DNA from: Toxorhynchites rutilus septentrionalis
Lineage: Eukaryota; Arthropoda; Insecta; Diptera; Culicidae
Reading direction: 5' to 3'
Assembly (NCBI RefSeq): GCF_029784135.1
Contig: NC_073746.1
Location: 150,509,556 to 150,573,555 of the forward strand
Length of the DNA stretch: 64,000 bases
Shown: piece after piece, positions 1 through 11,603 of the stretch
How the letters are laid out: each line of letters begins with the position of its first letter
Position numbering within the stretch: the stretch's first letter is position 1
Translations under genes and position numbers: made by a program
The notes under the pieces: model-generated
What the model saw: the letters and a program-made list of their open reading frames with translations, nothing else
The model's database searches: none
What the model was told of the DNA's origin: nothing

Positions 1-785
1 TTGTACTTGATTAGCTTTCGAGTTATGCAGAAATTTGTGTTTAATTTGTATGGCAGCCCCCCCCTTAGAGAGGGAGGGGTGGAAAGTCTAACCATCATAG
101 AAACATTTATTGCTCCCTAAAACCTCAATATGCCCAATTTGGTTACATTTGCTTGATCAATTCTCGAGTAATAAAGTAATTTGTGTTTCATTTATATGGC
201 AGCACCCCCCCCCCCCCCCCTTTAGAGAAGAGGGACTACCTAACTACCGTAAAAACATTTATTGCACCTCAAAACCTCCACATGCCAAATTTGGTTCCAT
301 TTGCTTGATTAGTTCTAGAGTTATGCAGAAATTTGTGTTCCATTTGTATGGCAGTCTCCCCTTAGAGAGGGGGTGGAGAGTCTAAACATCATATAAACAT
401 TGATTGCACCCTAAAACCTCCATATGCTTAATTTGGTTTCATTTGCTTGATTAGTTCTTGAGTTATGCAGAAATTTGTGTTTCATTTGTATGGCAGCCCC
501 CCCTCAGAGAGGGGGGTGGAGAGTCTAACTACAATAGAATAATTTATTGCTCCCTAAAACCTCAATATGCCTAATTTGGTTTCATTTGCTTGAATAATTC
601 TCGAGCAATGCAGAATTTTGTGTTTCATTTGTATGGCAGCCCCCTCTTAGAGAGGAGAGAGGTCTCTCAAACTATCACGAAAACCTTCCCCGGGCCCAAA
701 GCCCCTACATACCAATTTTCATGTTGATCGGTTCAGTAGTTTCCTAGTCCATAAGAATCAGACGGACAGACAGAAATCCATGCAG

Positions 786-787
<2 letters not shown>
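1..787 (+). repeat. Dispersed repeat end with ~145-bp tandem units
   Basis: Five head-to-tail units recur with the landmark 'tggcag' followed by a C-run at about 50, 196, 348, 490 and 633, giving a period of 142-152 bp. Each unit has the same order: an aaacctc...atatgcc phrase, 'atttggtttcatttgcttga', 'gagttatgcagaaatttgtg', then the C-run and 'agagagg'. After the last unit comes 'gatcggttcagtagtttc' and an 'agacggacagacagaaat' tail that runs into the AT microsatellite. The same units recur at 46,430-47,430, so this is one mobile repeat family. The left side is cut by the window edge. Its class is not certain; a Helitron-like origin is a guess. Confidence 0.7.

Positions 788-882
<95 letters not shown>
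788..882. repeat. (AT)n microsatellite
   Basis: An uninterrupted alternating TA run of about 95 bp lies directly at the end of the preceding repeat, so it is probably the element's terminal tail. It creates spurious tyrosine/isoleucine ORFs on the - strand. Confidence 0.97.
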
Positions 883-883
<1 letters not shown>

Positions 884-3625
884 GAGTGTATTGTTGGGGT
901 TTGATGCCTTCTGATCCTCGAACGAACGTTTCTCTGCCACATTTTCATCGGACGAGTTGGGTTTCCGGTCGTAAACCCTAACTCTTCGTCCGTGATCCTC
1001 AAATATTTTCAAAAAGCCTGATTCAGATAGCTTTCGTTAACACACATATTTTGGACTAGTCAGCTTGCTTACCAGATCAAAACCCACTCGAGAACTTATG
1101 AGGAGTGATCGTATGAAGAGTAGATGCATCTAACAAGCAGTATGAGTGTTTTGAAGAGCTCAAACGAGATGTCTCTTCTGTGTGGAACGAGATATAAACA
1201 ACAGCATACCGCAGCTTTCATTACGATAATGCGCCGAATATTATGTCACTGATCGATCAATTTCAGACAAAATCAAAAAATTCAGGGACACCATTTCTCA
1301 AAATAAGTTAGCTCTGGCATTTGAATTGTTTTTAAATCTATTTGGAAATTGAATTGAAGCTGAAGGAAACTATAAATAATAGAATCTGAAAAGATTTAAA
1401 ATAAAAAACTTATTTCCACCGTCAGTCCCGAAACATAGTTGACACTTTTGTACCTTGATCATGGTAATAAATTGTGCCATACAGAAACCTGATTAACTGT
1501 GATGATTCTCGTATATAAACATCGGATTTTAATGGTTCAGACCATATGTATATTTAATTGTTTTCCCAAATAATAATTATCTCTAGCGTGGTTTTGTTGC
1601 CAAAGACCAGTTCAAATTGAACAAATTTTTTTTTGCTGTGTGTGTAGTGTTATCGACAGTTCTCCACTTAGTGTCTAAATTAATTCCACCTGCGTTCGTT
1701 CCTCGCGGCACCTCGGTTAATAGCAGTAATTTGACCGCACCTAATAGGCCTTTCGCGTGCTTATCCGTCCACACTCTGTTATCCCGTCAAAACGACCAGA
1801 CACCGATCAAGATGTTTTGCGCGCCATATCAAGATCTAGTCTCGCAGCCAAGCAGTCAGCCAGGAATAAGAAAACAAATCAATACGGTCCAGCATGCGGA
1901 ACAATTCGACTTGCCACACCGCTATCACACCGAGCTAATCTTTATCGCCTCTCATTGACCCTTGTTATGAGCTAGGAGAGATTATAGTATGACCCCAGCA
2001 TTATCGGGGCAACTCCAGCAGGACAACATTTGAAGCCTTACATTTTCGCTGCCACCAGCAGTTATTCCCTCGTTTTCGCCCTATTTTATTGGTTCTGGGC
2101 GCTGGTCCATGGTTTGCTTGTGGTTAATTAGCAGGAGCAACGGGTTGTACATTTGTAGCAAAGCAAAATCTCTAATTGCGATGATACATCCAAACGAAGA
2201 CTCCCAGTGGGAAACCCGTTTCTTCAAACTCTGGCACAAGCTCCATTTCCCTATCCATGATTTATCGTCGCTGATGTATTTTGGCCCCTTTGGTCCCGAC
2301 ATCTTTGCCCGTAGCCATATATACAGTTACCGCTCATACGCCAGCGTGACTTGCTCTCATAGATCTCATTTGCCGTAAATCGATTAGCGATTGCGAATCC
2401 AAATCCGCGGCCCGCGGTGGTAGACGATACTCTGGCAGTAGAAATATGTGCACGACACATCGAATCGCACGTCGAGTTGAGAAGTCCGGGCGAAGAGTGC
2501 ATTCCCCTGTATCGACAAATTTGCGAAATCGCGATCCGTTTCGTTATGTTTCCTCATTCGACCCGGCAAGGAACTCTATTTTTCCGGGAAACCACATGCG
2601 GATCGTGTTCATTAGACGATGATTACTTTTAGTACACGTACGCTAGAATGTGTCATGTTGCCATGCGACTCGAGCCGGCTTAAGCTGAGAACGATGTTGA
2701 AATGGGTTTCGATGGCTTTCTCGAGAAAATGTGATTGAACTAATATGCAGAAACAATGTCGGCTCTATCGCGGCATCGGGTGTGTAGCATGACTCGGTCC
2801 GATATTTTCAATCCCGCATCACCGGAAAGCATCTTAAAACATCAAGACGAAGGAGAGCGAGAAACCGCGTGTGCAATAAATAGCTGTTTTCATTTCAAGT
2901 GTCAGAACCAGAATGCGTCAACAAGAAACCTTTCCGTGAATGCACACGGAGGTACGGATTGTATCTACCTCACGATCGGTTGGTTCGTTTCCATGCAATT
3001 GGCCCCAATTCCTGTCGCAGCCACTGTTTAGACTTCTTGAAATGAAAACATGATGAGTGACGACTTGTGCTCATGGTAGCCTGGCGGACATTTGGGATAG
3101 ATGTGTAGTGACAGGAATGACAAAACACAACACCTAGCGGATGGTCATAAATATTCATCTTGGACACATGGTGGAAGTGAAGCGTGCCCTTATGTAAATG
3201 AAAGTGAGAGTTGCCCATATCGCACATAATTTTGAAGATAAAACATTTTTTATGTTTTCATTATATGTTGCGATAGTAGTTTGGTATCAAAACTGTTACA
3301 AAAGTTATAACGTCAATACACTGAACTATACTTGTTTTCTCTCAATCAATAATATTTAATCATTACCTCAAGCTTCAAACTACCAAATATATAATAAAAT
3401 AAAAAAAAATGATTTTTGAACATTAAAATTTTATGTGGGGTGACTTGGTCAATGTGTGTGTTTTATCGAAAAAACATACTTATGGTTAAGTAAAGTATCA
3501 TGCAATTTTAAGACATTCGGCATCAAAAAAATTTTTTTTTTAAACCCCGATTTCCTTTACTTCGCCTTGGGTGATTTTCCGGTTTTCAAAAAACTCAAAC
3601 TTCCACCGCTTTGCGCTACTCTCCC
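883..3625. other. Unassigned sequence, no supported gene
   Basis: Short overlapping ORFs occur on both strands around 1,600-3,030, but none shows a recognisable domain, a consistent splice pattern or a family resemblance. The 1,640-3,230 part is less AT-rich and looks repeat-free, so it may be conserved intronic or regulatory DNA. 3,240-3,620 is AT-rich and featureless. Confidence 0.5.
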
Positions 3626-3626
3626 T

Positions 3627-3690
3627 TAACACTAGAACTACCGACATTTGTTATATACCTATTTCTACCAAATCGGTCATTTTGACCGGT
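3627..3690 (+). repeat. Subterminal inverted repeat, left partner
   Basis: 'TTAACACTAGAACTACC' is followed by 'tatacctatttctacc' and 'cggtcattttgaccggt'. A diverged inverted counterpart lies at about 7,968-8,012. The pair may be the ends of an older element with a TTAA target (piggyBac-like) into which two ITmD37E copies inserted. The outer boundary of the right partner is not clear. Confidence 0.4.
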
Positions 3691-3803
3691 GTGATGTTTA
3701 GCTGTCAAAATATAAAAATTCGAAAAAAAATTACAGAGAATAAAATATATTTCATTCTAATATTGCAAGTACATGATAAATACATCTATTTGCATAAAAT
3801 ATA

Positions 3804-5101
3804 AAGGGTGTATCACATCAAATTGCATCATGGAAAAAACGCTGTAGAAATTTAATTTTTAGGAATTATATCTTCAGCTTTCGCTTATATTCAGATAAGA
3901 GTGTATAGATCACGTTGGCCATGCTTCACTGTAAATTTTTCGTAAATTTGGAAAAATGTCGTCGAACGAAAAAGAGCGTCGTGAATTAATCCTGCGCACT
4001 CATTTCGAGAATCCAGAGTTGTCACATCGGGACATCGGTAAGATGCTGAGAATCGTCCAGTCCACGGTCAGCAGAGTACTAAAACGATACTTCGAGAACC
4101 TAACCATCGACCGGAAGGTGAAGAACGGCAAAAATGGATGCTCCGTCAGTGAAAAAGATCACAAGCGCGTAGTTAAGCAGTTTAGACGTGATCCGAGAAG
4201 TTCGGTCCGGGATGTCGCCAATAAGCTGAATTTGTCAAGTTCATTCGTCCAGCGGACCAAGCAGCGGGAGGGCCTGCGTACATACAAGGTTCAGAAGGCT
4301 CCTAACCGCGACGAAAGGCAAAACATGGTGGGGAAGACGCGAGCCCGGAAGCTGTACACCGAAATGCTGACGAAGCCGCATTGCCTGGTAATGGACGACG
4401 AAACCTACGTCAAAGCGGACTTTCGTCAGCTGCCGGGCCTGTTGTTCTTCTCCGCAGAGGACAAATTCAGCGTTCCGGAGGAGATTCGCAAGCAGAAACT
4501 ATCCAAGTTTGTCAAAAAGTACATGGTGTGGCAAGCGATCTGCTCTTGCGGAAAGCGGAGTGCCCCCTTCGTGATGACCGGCACGGTAAACGGGCAGGTT
4601 TACCTTAAGGAGTGCCTACAGAAGCGCTTACTACCACTATTGAAGCAGCACGAGGGCCCGATCATCTTCTGGCCGGATCTCGCTTCGTGCCACTATTCAA
4701 AGAACGTGTTGGAGTGGTACGAAGCCAACGGGGTCACCTTCATGACAAAGGAAATGAACCCGCCCAACGCGCCGGAGCTTCGCCCAATAGAGAAATATTG
4801 GGCGATTATGAAGCAGGCCCTCCGGAAGAACCCAAAAGTTGTCAAATCGGAGGCGGACTTCAAGAGAAAATGGATTTCTGTTCAAAAAAAACTACAACCT
4901 GACGTTGTACAGAACCTTATGGATGGGGTAAAGAGGAAGGTGCGAGCATACGGGCTTGGGCTCGAAGTATGAATAAAAAGAAAATGCCAAAAGTTGTTTA
5001 ATAGTTTTTATTTTACTGTCTAAAATTTTCAAAAGGATCGGTCTACTGGGCGAATTTCTACAGCGTTTTTTCCGTGATGCAATTTGATGTGACACACCCT
5101 T
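3804..5101 (+). mobile_element. ITmD37E Tc1/mariner transposon, copy 1 (complete)
   Basis: A 1,298-bp element with 49-bp terminal inverted repeats starts AAGGGTGTATCACATC on the left (3,804-3,852). The right end (5,053-5,101) reads AAGGGTGTGTCACATC in reverse complement. TA target duplications lie at 3,802-3,803 and 5,102-5,103. It holds one uninterrupted transposase gene. Both ends, the ORF and the target duplication are intact, which makes it the best candidate in the window for a recently or still active copy. Confidence 0.95.
3956..4972 (+). CDS. ITmD37E transposase, intact
   Basis: This 338-residue ORF encodes a cut-and-paste DNA transposase that acts in the nucleus on the element's own inverted repeats. 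An N-terminal paired-like helix-turn-helix region spans about residues 10-120, with HRDIGKMLRIVQSTVSRVLK in the first helix pair and SVRDVANKLNLSSSFVQR in the second. The catalytic domain carries D147 in the MDDETYVK motif, D241 in FWPDLASCHYS and E279 in RPIEKYW. There are 37 residues between the last two, which defines the D37E family. The ATG follows the left repeat by about 100 bp, and the gene ends about 80 bp before the right repeat. The full-length copy at 52,189 differs at only a few residues (for example R32 here is G there), so all three copies are young. Confidence 0.95.
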   Translation: MSSNEKERRELILRTHFENPELSHRDIGKMLRIVQSTVSRVLKRYFENLTIDRKVKNGKNGCSVSEKDHKRVVKQFRRDPRSSVRDVANKLNLSSSFVQRTKQREGLRTYKVQKAPNRDERQNMVGKTRARKLYTEMLTKPHCLVMDDETYVKADFRQLPGLLFFSAEDKFSVPEEIRKQKLSKFVKKYMVWQAICSCGKRSAPFVMTGTVNGQVYLKECLQKRLLPLLKQHEGPIIFWPDLASCHYSKNVLEWYEANGVTFMTKEMNPPNAPELRPIEKYWAIMKQALRKNPKVVKSEADFKRKWISVQKKLQPDVVQNLMDGVKRKVRAYGLGLEV

Positions 5102-5103
5102 TA

Positions 5104-6486
5104 GTATTTTAATTTGTTGTGCAAACAAAGTGCAAAGTGCAAAGTGATTTTTGAAATGAAGTAACTTCTTGAAAAATCAACCTATGAAGATGGGATGCAT
5201 ATCATTTTGAAGCTCAAACTTCCTTGTTTTGGAATATGTTATGTACATATTTTTATCTGGGTGTATGTAGATGTAGTGGAGAAAAATATCAGAGAGTAAT
5301 AAAAAATCGATTTCTTTCTGTCTTTTCAAACTTTTTGTGTGCTAACACAATTTTTTTCTAACCAACTCAATAACAAATCCAATCAACCTTATTAAACAGC
5401 TTTCATTTGATTCCTATAACATTCATGTAGGACTTTTACATATTTTTGTTTGAATGAAAAGTTACATCTTAATCTTTGATGATACATAATTCAATAAAAA
5501 AAATATCACATCACAAATGGAGAGGTGGTTTGGAAACTCCAATAAAATCCGTATAAATTTAATTTGTTGCTTTAACGAAAAAATAATTTGATTTGTTTTC
5601 CATCAATTTTAAAAAAGTGTCAAAATTACGTTTTTATACTATTTTAGAAAATCTTCTGTAATTTTGCTAATATTGCAGAGAATTGGAATGTTAGCAGTTA
5701 AATTCAAGAATAGTGTATCCCCTAAACTCCTGTGAACATTTCATATTGATACGCTCAACCGTTTTTTCTAGTCGAGCGATCAAAGTTTTGAGTTTCCAAA
5801 CCACCTCTCCATTTGTGATGTGATATTTTTTTTATTGAATTATGTATCATCAAAGATTAAGATGTAACTTTTCAAACTCCAATAATTCTCATGCGTTTGT
5901 GGGTATGACGATTGTAAGGACTGATGACATTCACACATATACACACACTCTACCCCTCCAATTATTGCTTTGAAAATGCTGTTTATTTACATCATTCGTG
6001 GAGTGCATCCAGCTTTTTGTGCAGATAGTTCCATCAGGAGAAATTATAGCTATGTTGGCGGTCATTTTCATCCAAAGATGACGACATTATCTACATTCTT
6101 CTTAGTCTACGTAAATTGATTCTCTTTACTATCGCTCTCTGAGGAAACAAACATTTTTCCTTATGATTGATCATCTATATTTCAGATACTGATCAAATTT
6201 CAGAATTTAATTGCATAAACATCTTGATCGATATCAGCAAAGTCTTCTCTTGAGTCTGTTACCTCCTCTAAAACATTTTTGCATTTTTGGGTTAAGTTTT
6301 ATTACTAGATAAATATATATATTAAGAATATTTTTATTTTTTCCCCTCAATATAATACAAATATACACAACTTACCTATACTGCAAACTACTATAACTGT
6401 ATTTGTTTTTAAACCAACCCAATTGTTCACAATATTGGGAATATTTCAACTGAACTAATTTCAACATTACCTTTTTATACCGTATA
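5104..6486. other. AT-rich spacer between two transposons
   Basis: No ORF or domain is seen. The notable content is the 83-bp inverted repeat listed separately; the rest is low-complexity AT-rich sequence. Confidence 0.6.
5457..5872. repeat. Perfect 83-bp inverted repeat with 250-bp loop
   Basis: The left arm 5,457-5,539 and the right arm 5,790-5,872 are exact reverse complements over 83 bp, including an 8-A/8-T run. The loop (5,540-5,789) has no ORF. A 12-bp direct repeat, aaactccaataa, starts at 5,534 and again at 5,874. Transcription through it would form a long perfect hairpin. It could be a MITE, or a template-switch duplication. Confidence 0.9.
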
Positions 6487-7785
6487 AAGGGTGTGTCACA
6501 TCAAATTGCATCACGGAAAAAACGCTGTAGAAATTTAATTTTTAGGAATTATATCTTCAGCTTTCGCTTATATTCAGATAAGAGTGTATAGATCACGTTG
6601 GCCATGCTTCACTGTCAATTTATCGTAAATTTGGAAAAATGTCGTCGAACGAAAAAGAGCGTCGTGAATTAATCCTGTGCACTCATTTCGAGAATCCGGA
6701 GTTGTCACATCGGGATATCGGTAAGATGCTGGGAATCGTCCAATCCACGGTCAGCAGAGTACTAAAACGATACTTCGAGAACCTAACCATCGACCGGAAG
6801 GTGAAGAACGGCAAAAATGGATGCTCCGTCAGTGAAAAAGATCACAAGCGCGTAGTTAAACAGTTTAGACGTGATCCGAGAAGTTCGGTCCGGGATGTCG
6901 CCAATAAGCTGAATTTGTCAAGTTCATTCGTCCAGCGGACCAAGCAGCGGGAGGGCTGCGTACATACAAGGTTCAGAAGGCTCCTAACCGCGACGAAAGG
7001 CAAAACATGGTGGGGAAGACGCGAGCCCGGAAGCTGTACACCGAAATACTGACGAAGCCGCATTGCCTGGTAATGGACGACGAAACCTACGTCAAAGCGG
7101 ACTTTCGTCAGCTGCCGGGCCTGTTGTTCTTCTCCGCAAAGGACAAATTCAGCGTTCCGGAGGAGATTCGCAAGCAGAAACTATCCAAGTTTGCCAAAAA
7201 GTACATGGTGTGGCAAGCGATCTGCTCTTGCGGAAAGCGGAGCGCCCCCTTCGTGATGACCGGCACGGTAAACGGGCAGGTTTACCTTAAGGAGTGCCTA
7301 CAGAAGCGCTTACTACCACTATTGAAGCAGCACGAGGGCCCGACCATCTTCTGGCCGGATCTCGCTTCGTGCTACTATTCAAAGGACGTGTTGGAGTGGT
7401 ACGAAGCCAACGGGGTCACCTTCATGACAAAGGAAATGAACCCGCCCAACGCGCCGGAGCTTCGCCCAATAGAGAAATATTGGGCGATTATGAAGCAGGC
7501 CCACCGGAAGAACCCAAAAGTGGTCAAATCGGAGGCGGACTTCAAGAGAAAATGGATTTCTGTTCAAAAAAAAAACTACAACCTGACGTTGTACAGAACC
7601 TTATGGACGGGGTAAAGAGGAAGGTGCGAGCATACGGGCTTGGACTCGAAGTATGAATAAAAAGAAAATGCCAAAAGTTGTTTAATAGTTTTTATTTTAC
7701 TTTCTAAAATTTTCAAAAGGATCGGCCTACTGGGCGAATTTCTACAGCATTTTTTCCGTGATGCAATTTGATGTGACACACCCTT
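6487..7785 (+). mobile_element. ITmD37E transposon, copy 2 (complete ends, broken gene)
   Basis: A 1,299-bp element lies between TA duplications at 6,485-6,486 and 7,786-7,787. Its 49-bp inverted repeats (6,487-6,535 and 7,737-7,785) both match AAGGGTGTGTCACATC. It sits 1.4 kb from copy 1 in the same orientation. The ends are intact, so it could in principle be moved in trans by the enzyme from copy 1. Confidence 0.95.
6639..7656 (+). pseudogene. ITmD37E transposase with two frameshifts
   Basis: The reading frame starts at the same ATG as copy 1 and is nearly identical in sequence. It is broken by a one-base deletion near 6,955 (gagggctgcg where copy 1 has gagggcctgcg). A second break is a two-base gain in the A-run near 7,566-7,575 (10 A instead of 8). 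The three pieces read in three different frames: 6,639-~6,955, ~6,955-~7,570 and ~7,570-7,656. All three catalytic acidic residues are still encoded in the middle piece. Both lesions are small and recent-looking. Confidence 0.93.
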
Positions 7786-7967
7786 TACAACAACTGTCAA
7801 TGAGAAAATAAAATTGCATCACAATACATTACAAAATTCTAAAAATTTCCAAATTTTTGTGGTTTAGAAGCGGTAATTGTTCCGGAAATATTGATTGGCT
7901 GGCACCGTAGTGGCAGATTGACATTGTTTCTAAGCAATTTTGGAATTAGAAATTTTGAAAGTCACGA

Positions 7968-8012
7968 CCGGTCATTTTGACCGGTCGGTATAAATAGGTA
8001 TACCACATATGT
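7968..8012 (-). repeat. Subterminal inverted repeat, right partner
   Basis: 'gaccggtcattttgaccggtc' followed by 'ggtataaataggtata' is the diverged reverse complement of 3,640-3,690. It contains its own short palindrome around gaccggtc. Sequence from here to 8,380 has no recognised feature. Confidence 0.4.
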
Positions 8013-8387
8013 ATATCAGAAAAATTGGAAGTCAGAGCCCAGCTGGCCACTCCATGACGTCTACTTTGTTATCCTGGAACCGCTTCGGATCATTATCCTA
8101 CATAAACTGCCTTTTCAGGGACATCTCACACACGGTGCATAATATACCTTAGGATTTGGACGAATTCGAGAATTCGAGAATTAAATCCTTACATACTTCT
8201 TGTTTACATGATGAATACTTACCAGTATACAAAAACACAAAATACCACCGAGAAATGATAAATTTTCTTCAAAAATCGGTCGGAACAACACTCGAAACAG
8301 TCGATAAGAGGAACTGATGAAAAATTTTGTCGTGTCATTTTAGTTTTTAATAATGCTTAAAACACATTTTTTAATGAATGACTATTG

Positions 8388-8753
8388 AATTATTATAAAT
8401 GGATTGAAGCACTGGATTGGAATATTTTTTCCAAAAGTTTTGTCACTTTCAGTTTTTTTGCTTGAGGAGTGGTCATAATGTTTTGTCCGACATTGTAGCT
8501 GATTTTGCAGGCCGATAATATGATTGACCATCTCCAGTTCCTGCTGAGGTGAAAAGATGGTTCTATGTGATTCTTTGGATAAGACCGGCGAATTTCGCAT
8601 GAATCTATTCAGTGTTGTTCGAGCAACTTCAAACACTTTCGATGCTTTGCGCAATGAAAATCTTTCCTTGTTAAATACATCACACAAACAGAGATGGATT
8701 TCTGTACTAAAAGACGATATGCTTGAATTTGACTTTCCATAAGTAGTTTTCAA
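8388..8753 (-). pseudogene. Pogo/Tigger-like transposase N-terminal remnant
   Basis: The reading frame contains a psq-type helix-turn-helix (FSLRKASKVFEVARTTLNRF) and then FSPQQELEMVNHI, the spacing typical of pogo/Tigger (CENP-B-like) transposases. No DDE catalytic domain follows, and the frame degrades after about residue 85. It is probably a truncated relic. A domesticated psq-domain gene is an alternative, but no splice sites or conserved continuation are visible. Confidence 0.5.
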
Positions 8754-11560
8754 GATGTCGATGAAGAAAAAATAAGTGCGCGAACGGAATTTGTACAGTC
8801 ATAATGGAAATCCCGAACTTGGTACGGGCTAAAAAATGTGACATCTGTGTTCCAATTTTTCACTCATCAGCAGAAAATCACATTTCCGTCGCTTTGAGAG
8901 GAATGATTGAAATCATAACCGTCATAATAATGGTTTCGTCGATTGCGGAACCATTCAAAAAGAGAGCACAAGCAAAATAAACAGGCGATTCACATCTACA
9001 TGATACACACCCAAACATATAGGTGAAGAGACTGAAGTTGTTAAAACGAAACGACGTTTCTGTTTTGGGCAGCGCACCATGCGTCAAACGTCATTAGTCC
9101 GCGGGTCAGACTGCCAGGCAACCGCTCGACGACGGCATGCGAACGTACGGCGGGCGCACACTGTGATGTAGCAGATGCGGTTTCCTAGACGCCATCAATC
9201 AAAACGAGACCTAAGCCGGGCTGAAAATGGATACACACATGTGCACATAGCGGAGGTAAGGTGAGCACGAACGCCACTTTGAAGAGTGGTTCGGAGGCTC
9301 GGCTGTGGGAATCTTTTTGGTGTATCTCAACTAGGATTTGAACAGGGAGAGGTGGTTCTGTGTGAAGAAGGAGTTGAACTGGGATACAATTCACTGTAAT
9401 GTAGTCACTACGATTGCAAAACTGTACCTGTACGGAGCATTCATACCCATAGGGAACACACCTACTTCTAACGTCAATAAAGCAGTTCCGTTACACCTAG
9501 ATCAAAGTTATTTAGCTTTCCACAAGAAGCGTTATTGTTATAACGTAATTAAATAACAACATACAAATGGGTGAATACAATTCATTTCAAACACAAACAT
9601 ATTTCCAGTTGTTTGTTTGTTCGGTACTTCAATATAGGTCAGAGAAAATGAATACAACTCAGATGTAAACCATTCTCACCCAGAGATGCTAAACATTATT
9701 CGCATATTATTTACTCACTCCTGATCAGAGATGCCAGATTTTTTTTACATGAGAATACTTAGACGTTTTGTTTTTGTTTTGTTTTTAACACTAGAAAATG
9801 CTCTGCTGTGCCTAGACGAGGGCGAGACCATTAACAAGAGAACGTGTCCCGATAAAAGTTCAACTACAGAACGTACAATTTTTTTTCATTCATGTTCTAG
9901 AATATTCCATACCATTCTGTTCGAATGAACTTTTTTGTCAATGATGATTGATATAATGTCCTCAGCTCTGAAAAGTTCCCCAACAGATTTATAGAGTTTA
10001 GGGAAATATAATTTACAATAAATTGTCACGAAATTATGTTCTAGATTTCTCAACACATTCTGTAGTCCAGATCAAATCAATTGCACTGAGTTTCGCAGAT
10101 ATTGCTCATGGATCCGCATTTCAGTAAAAATCACGAGAGTCGTATCCGTTAATCTGGCATCCCTGCTTCTGACCCATCGCTAACGGCACCGAGTGTTAGG
10201 TTTGCATATTCTGGTGAATTTTCGCACCTTGTCTGACTAGATTCTCCACGCCACTGAAAGAAGCTTAGGTCATGCTTACCAGTGATGATTTAAAGAACTT
10301 GCCGTGCCGTGTACACGCCGCACATATGTTATGTTAATGCGATTCTGGACTGTGCTATAAGCGGTTTCGCAATCCAGATATTCATTTGATGATCTTCTGT
10401 GCACATACAGAAATCTTGAAATGATTTTGAGTTTTGGCTGGAATGCGGTACTACACCGTCGGAGATTGAATCATTCATGTGCGATGTTTGTTGTTTCTTG
10501 TGCGGAACAGGCGCCTTTTGATTTTGGATGATGAAAGCGGACATAAAATGTTTGCTTTTATGAATATTTATTGCAGTAATGATCTACTGGAGTGATCCAC
10601 AGACAGCACCATTCAAAGGAAGATGTACAATCGGACAATCGTTCGGATAAACTTTTTTATAACATCACATTAATGTGTTTCCCATTTGCACAAGTCATGC
10701 TCAGGCAGTTAATTTATGCTGTCATTATTCAATTGAACTCTTAACATCGCTCTGAAACTGGATCATTTCGTTTGATTTGCTCAGCCAGCCTATGAAAAGG
10801 AACAAGAAAAATTATGAATGATCGATCGATGAATGGAGGAACTACGAACAAATACAATCACAGTAAGTCGACAAACATATGATCTCATAGCCCCATGAGT
10901 GTGTGATTTTCTACTGAAAAAATATCGCTACAAAACCTCCATCGATTTACAAAACAAGTACAATTCCGGAAAAAGACCTGTTTTACACGCGGCCAGACAG
11001 TTAATCGCCAGTACAATACCGCTGCTCCGATCTTCTCTATCAGTCCATTATCCCCCTGTCACACTTGTTCGGTTGTGAAAGCGATACTCATGCTACCGGT
11101 GGTGCCATTTCCCGCTTGATTGCCGCAGCGAGACGCACCAACTCTCGACGAAGTGAAGCGCCAATGACACACACAGGAAACGGCCCGCGGGCGCTTTATC
11201 ATCTGACACGTTGAACTTCGCACTCGCGAAGCGTTTTCGCGCACGCTTGTTTGTGTGTGAGTTGTATTATGACAGCGGAGGAAGAACTACTCCTCCCCAT
11301 TCAGTACTTGGGATGATGCCTCGTGCAAGACAACAATGGCTGGCGTTTACGGCGGCACCGATGATGGACGGTTTGTTGTTGCAATCAGTTATTGACTCTT
11401 TCAATCGACACTCACACTGTTTTTAGATCGACGTTATGGCGTATTGTTTACACTCCGCATTCTAATTGCAACTTCTGAATAGTGGTGAAGTAATTAATTC
11501 ACTCGTGTTATCTCTTCCCATCTCAGGAGAATTTTCATTGCTTGTCTACAAGGTGTGCAA
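8754..11560. other. Unassigned, partly GC-richer, no supported gene
   Basis: Short ORFs only. Two GC-richer, repeat-free islands stand out at about 9,040-9,360 and 10,980-11,440, flanked by AT-rich DNA. If 1-19,889 is a laminin intron they could be enhancers or an alternative promoter; nothing in the sequence proves this. Confidence 0.4.
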
Positions 11561-11603
11561 GTTGAAATTGTCAGATTTTTTCGATGAAGAATACACTTGA
11601 TTT

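Noticed and set aside
733..1012. Two - strand ORFs rich in tyrosine and isoleucine
   Set aside because: They are translations of the (AT)n microsatellite.
1617..3031. Several 60-113-residue ORFs on both strands
   Set aside because: They overlap on both strands, have no recognisable domain and no consistent splicing.
4381..4902. Alternative-frame ORFs inside the ITmD37E transposases
   Set aside because: They recur at the same positions in all three copies only because the DNA is the same; the main frame carries the catalytic motifs.
9785..9800. Second piggyBac-like end (ttaacactagaa)
   Set aside because: The match is 12 bases only and has no partner.
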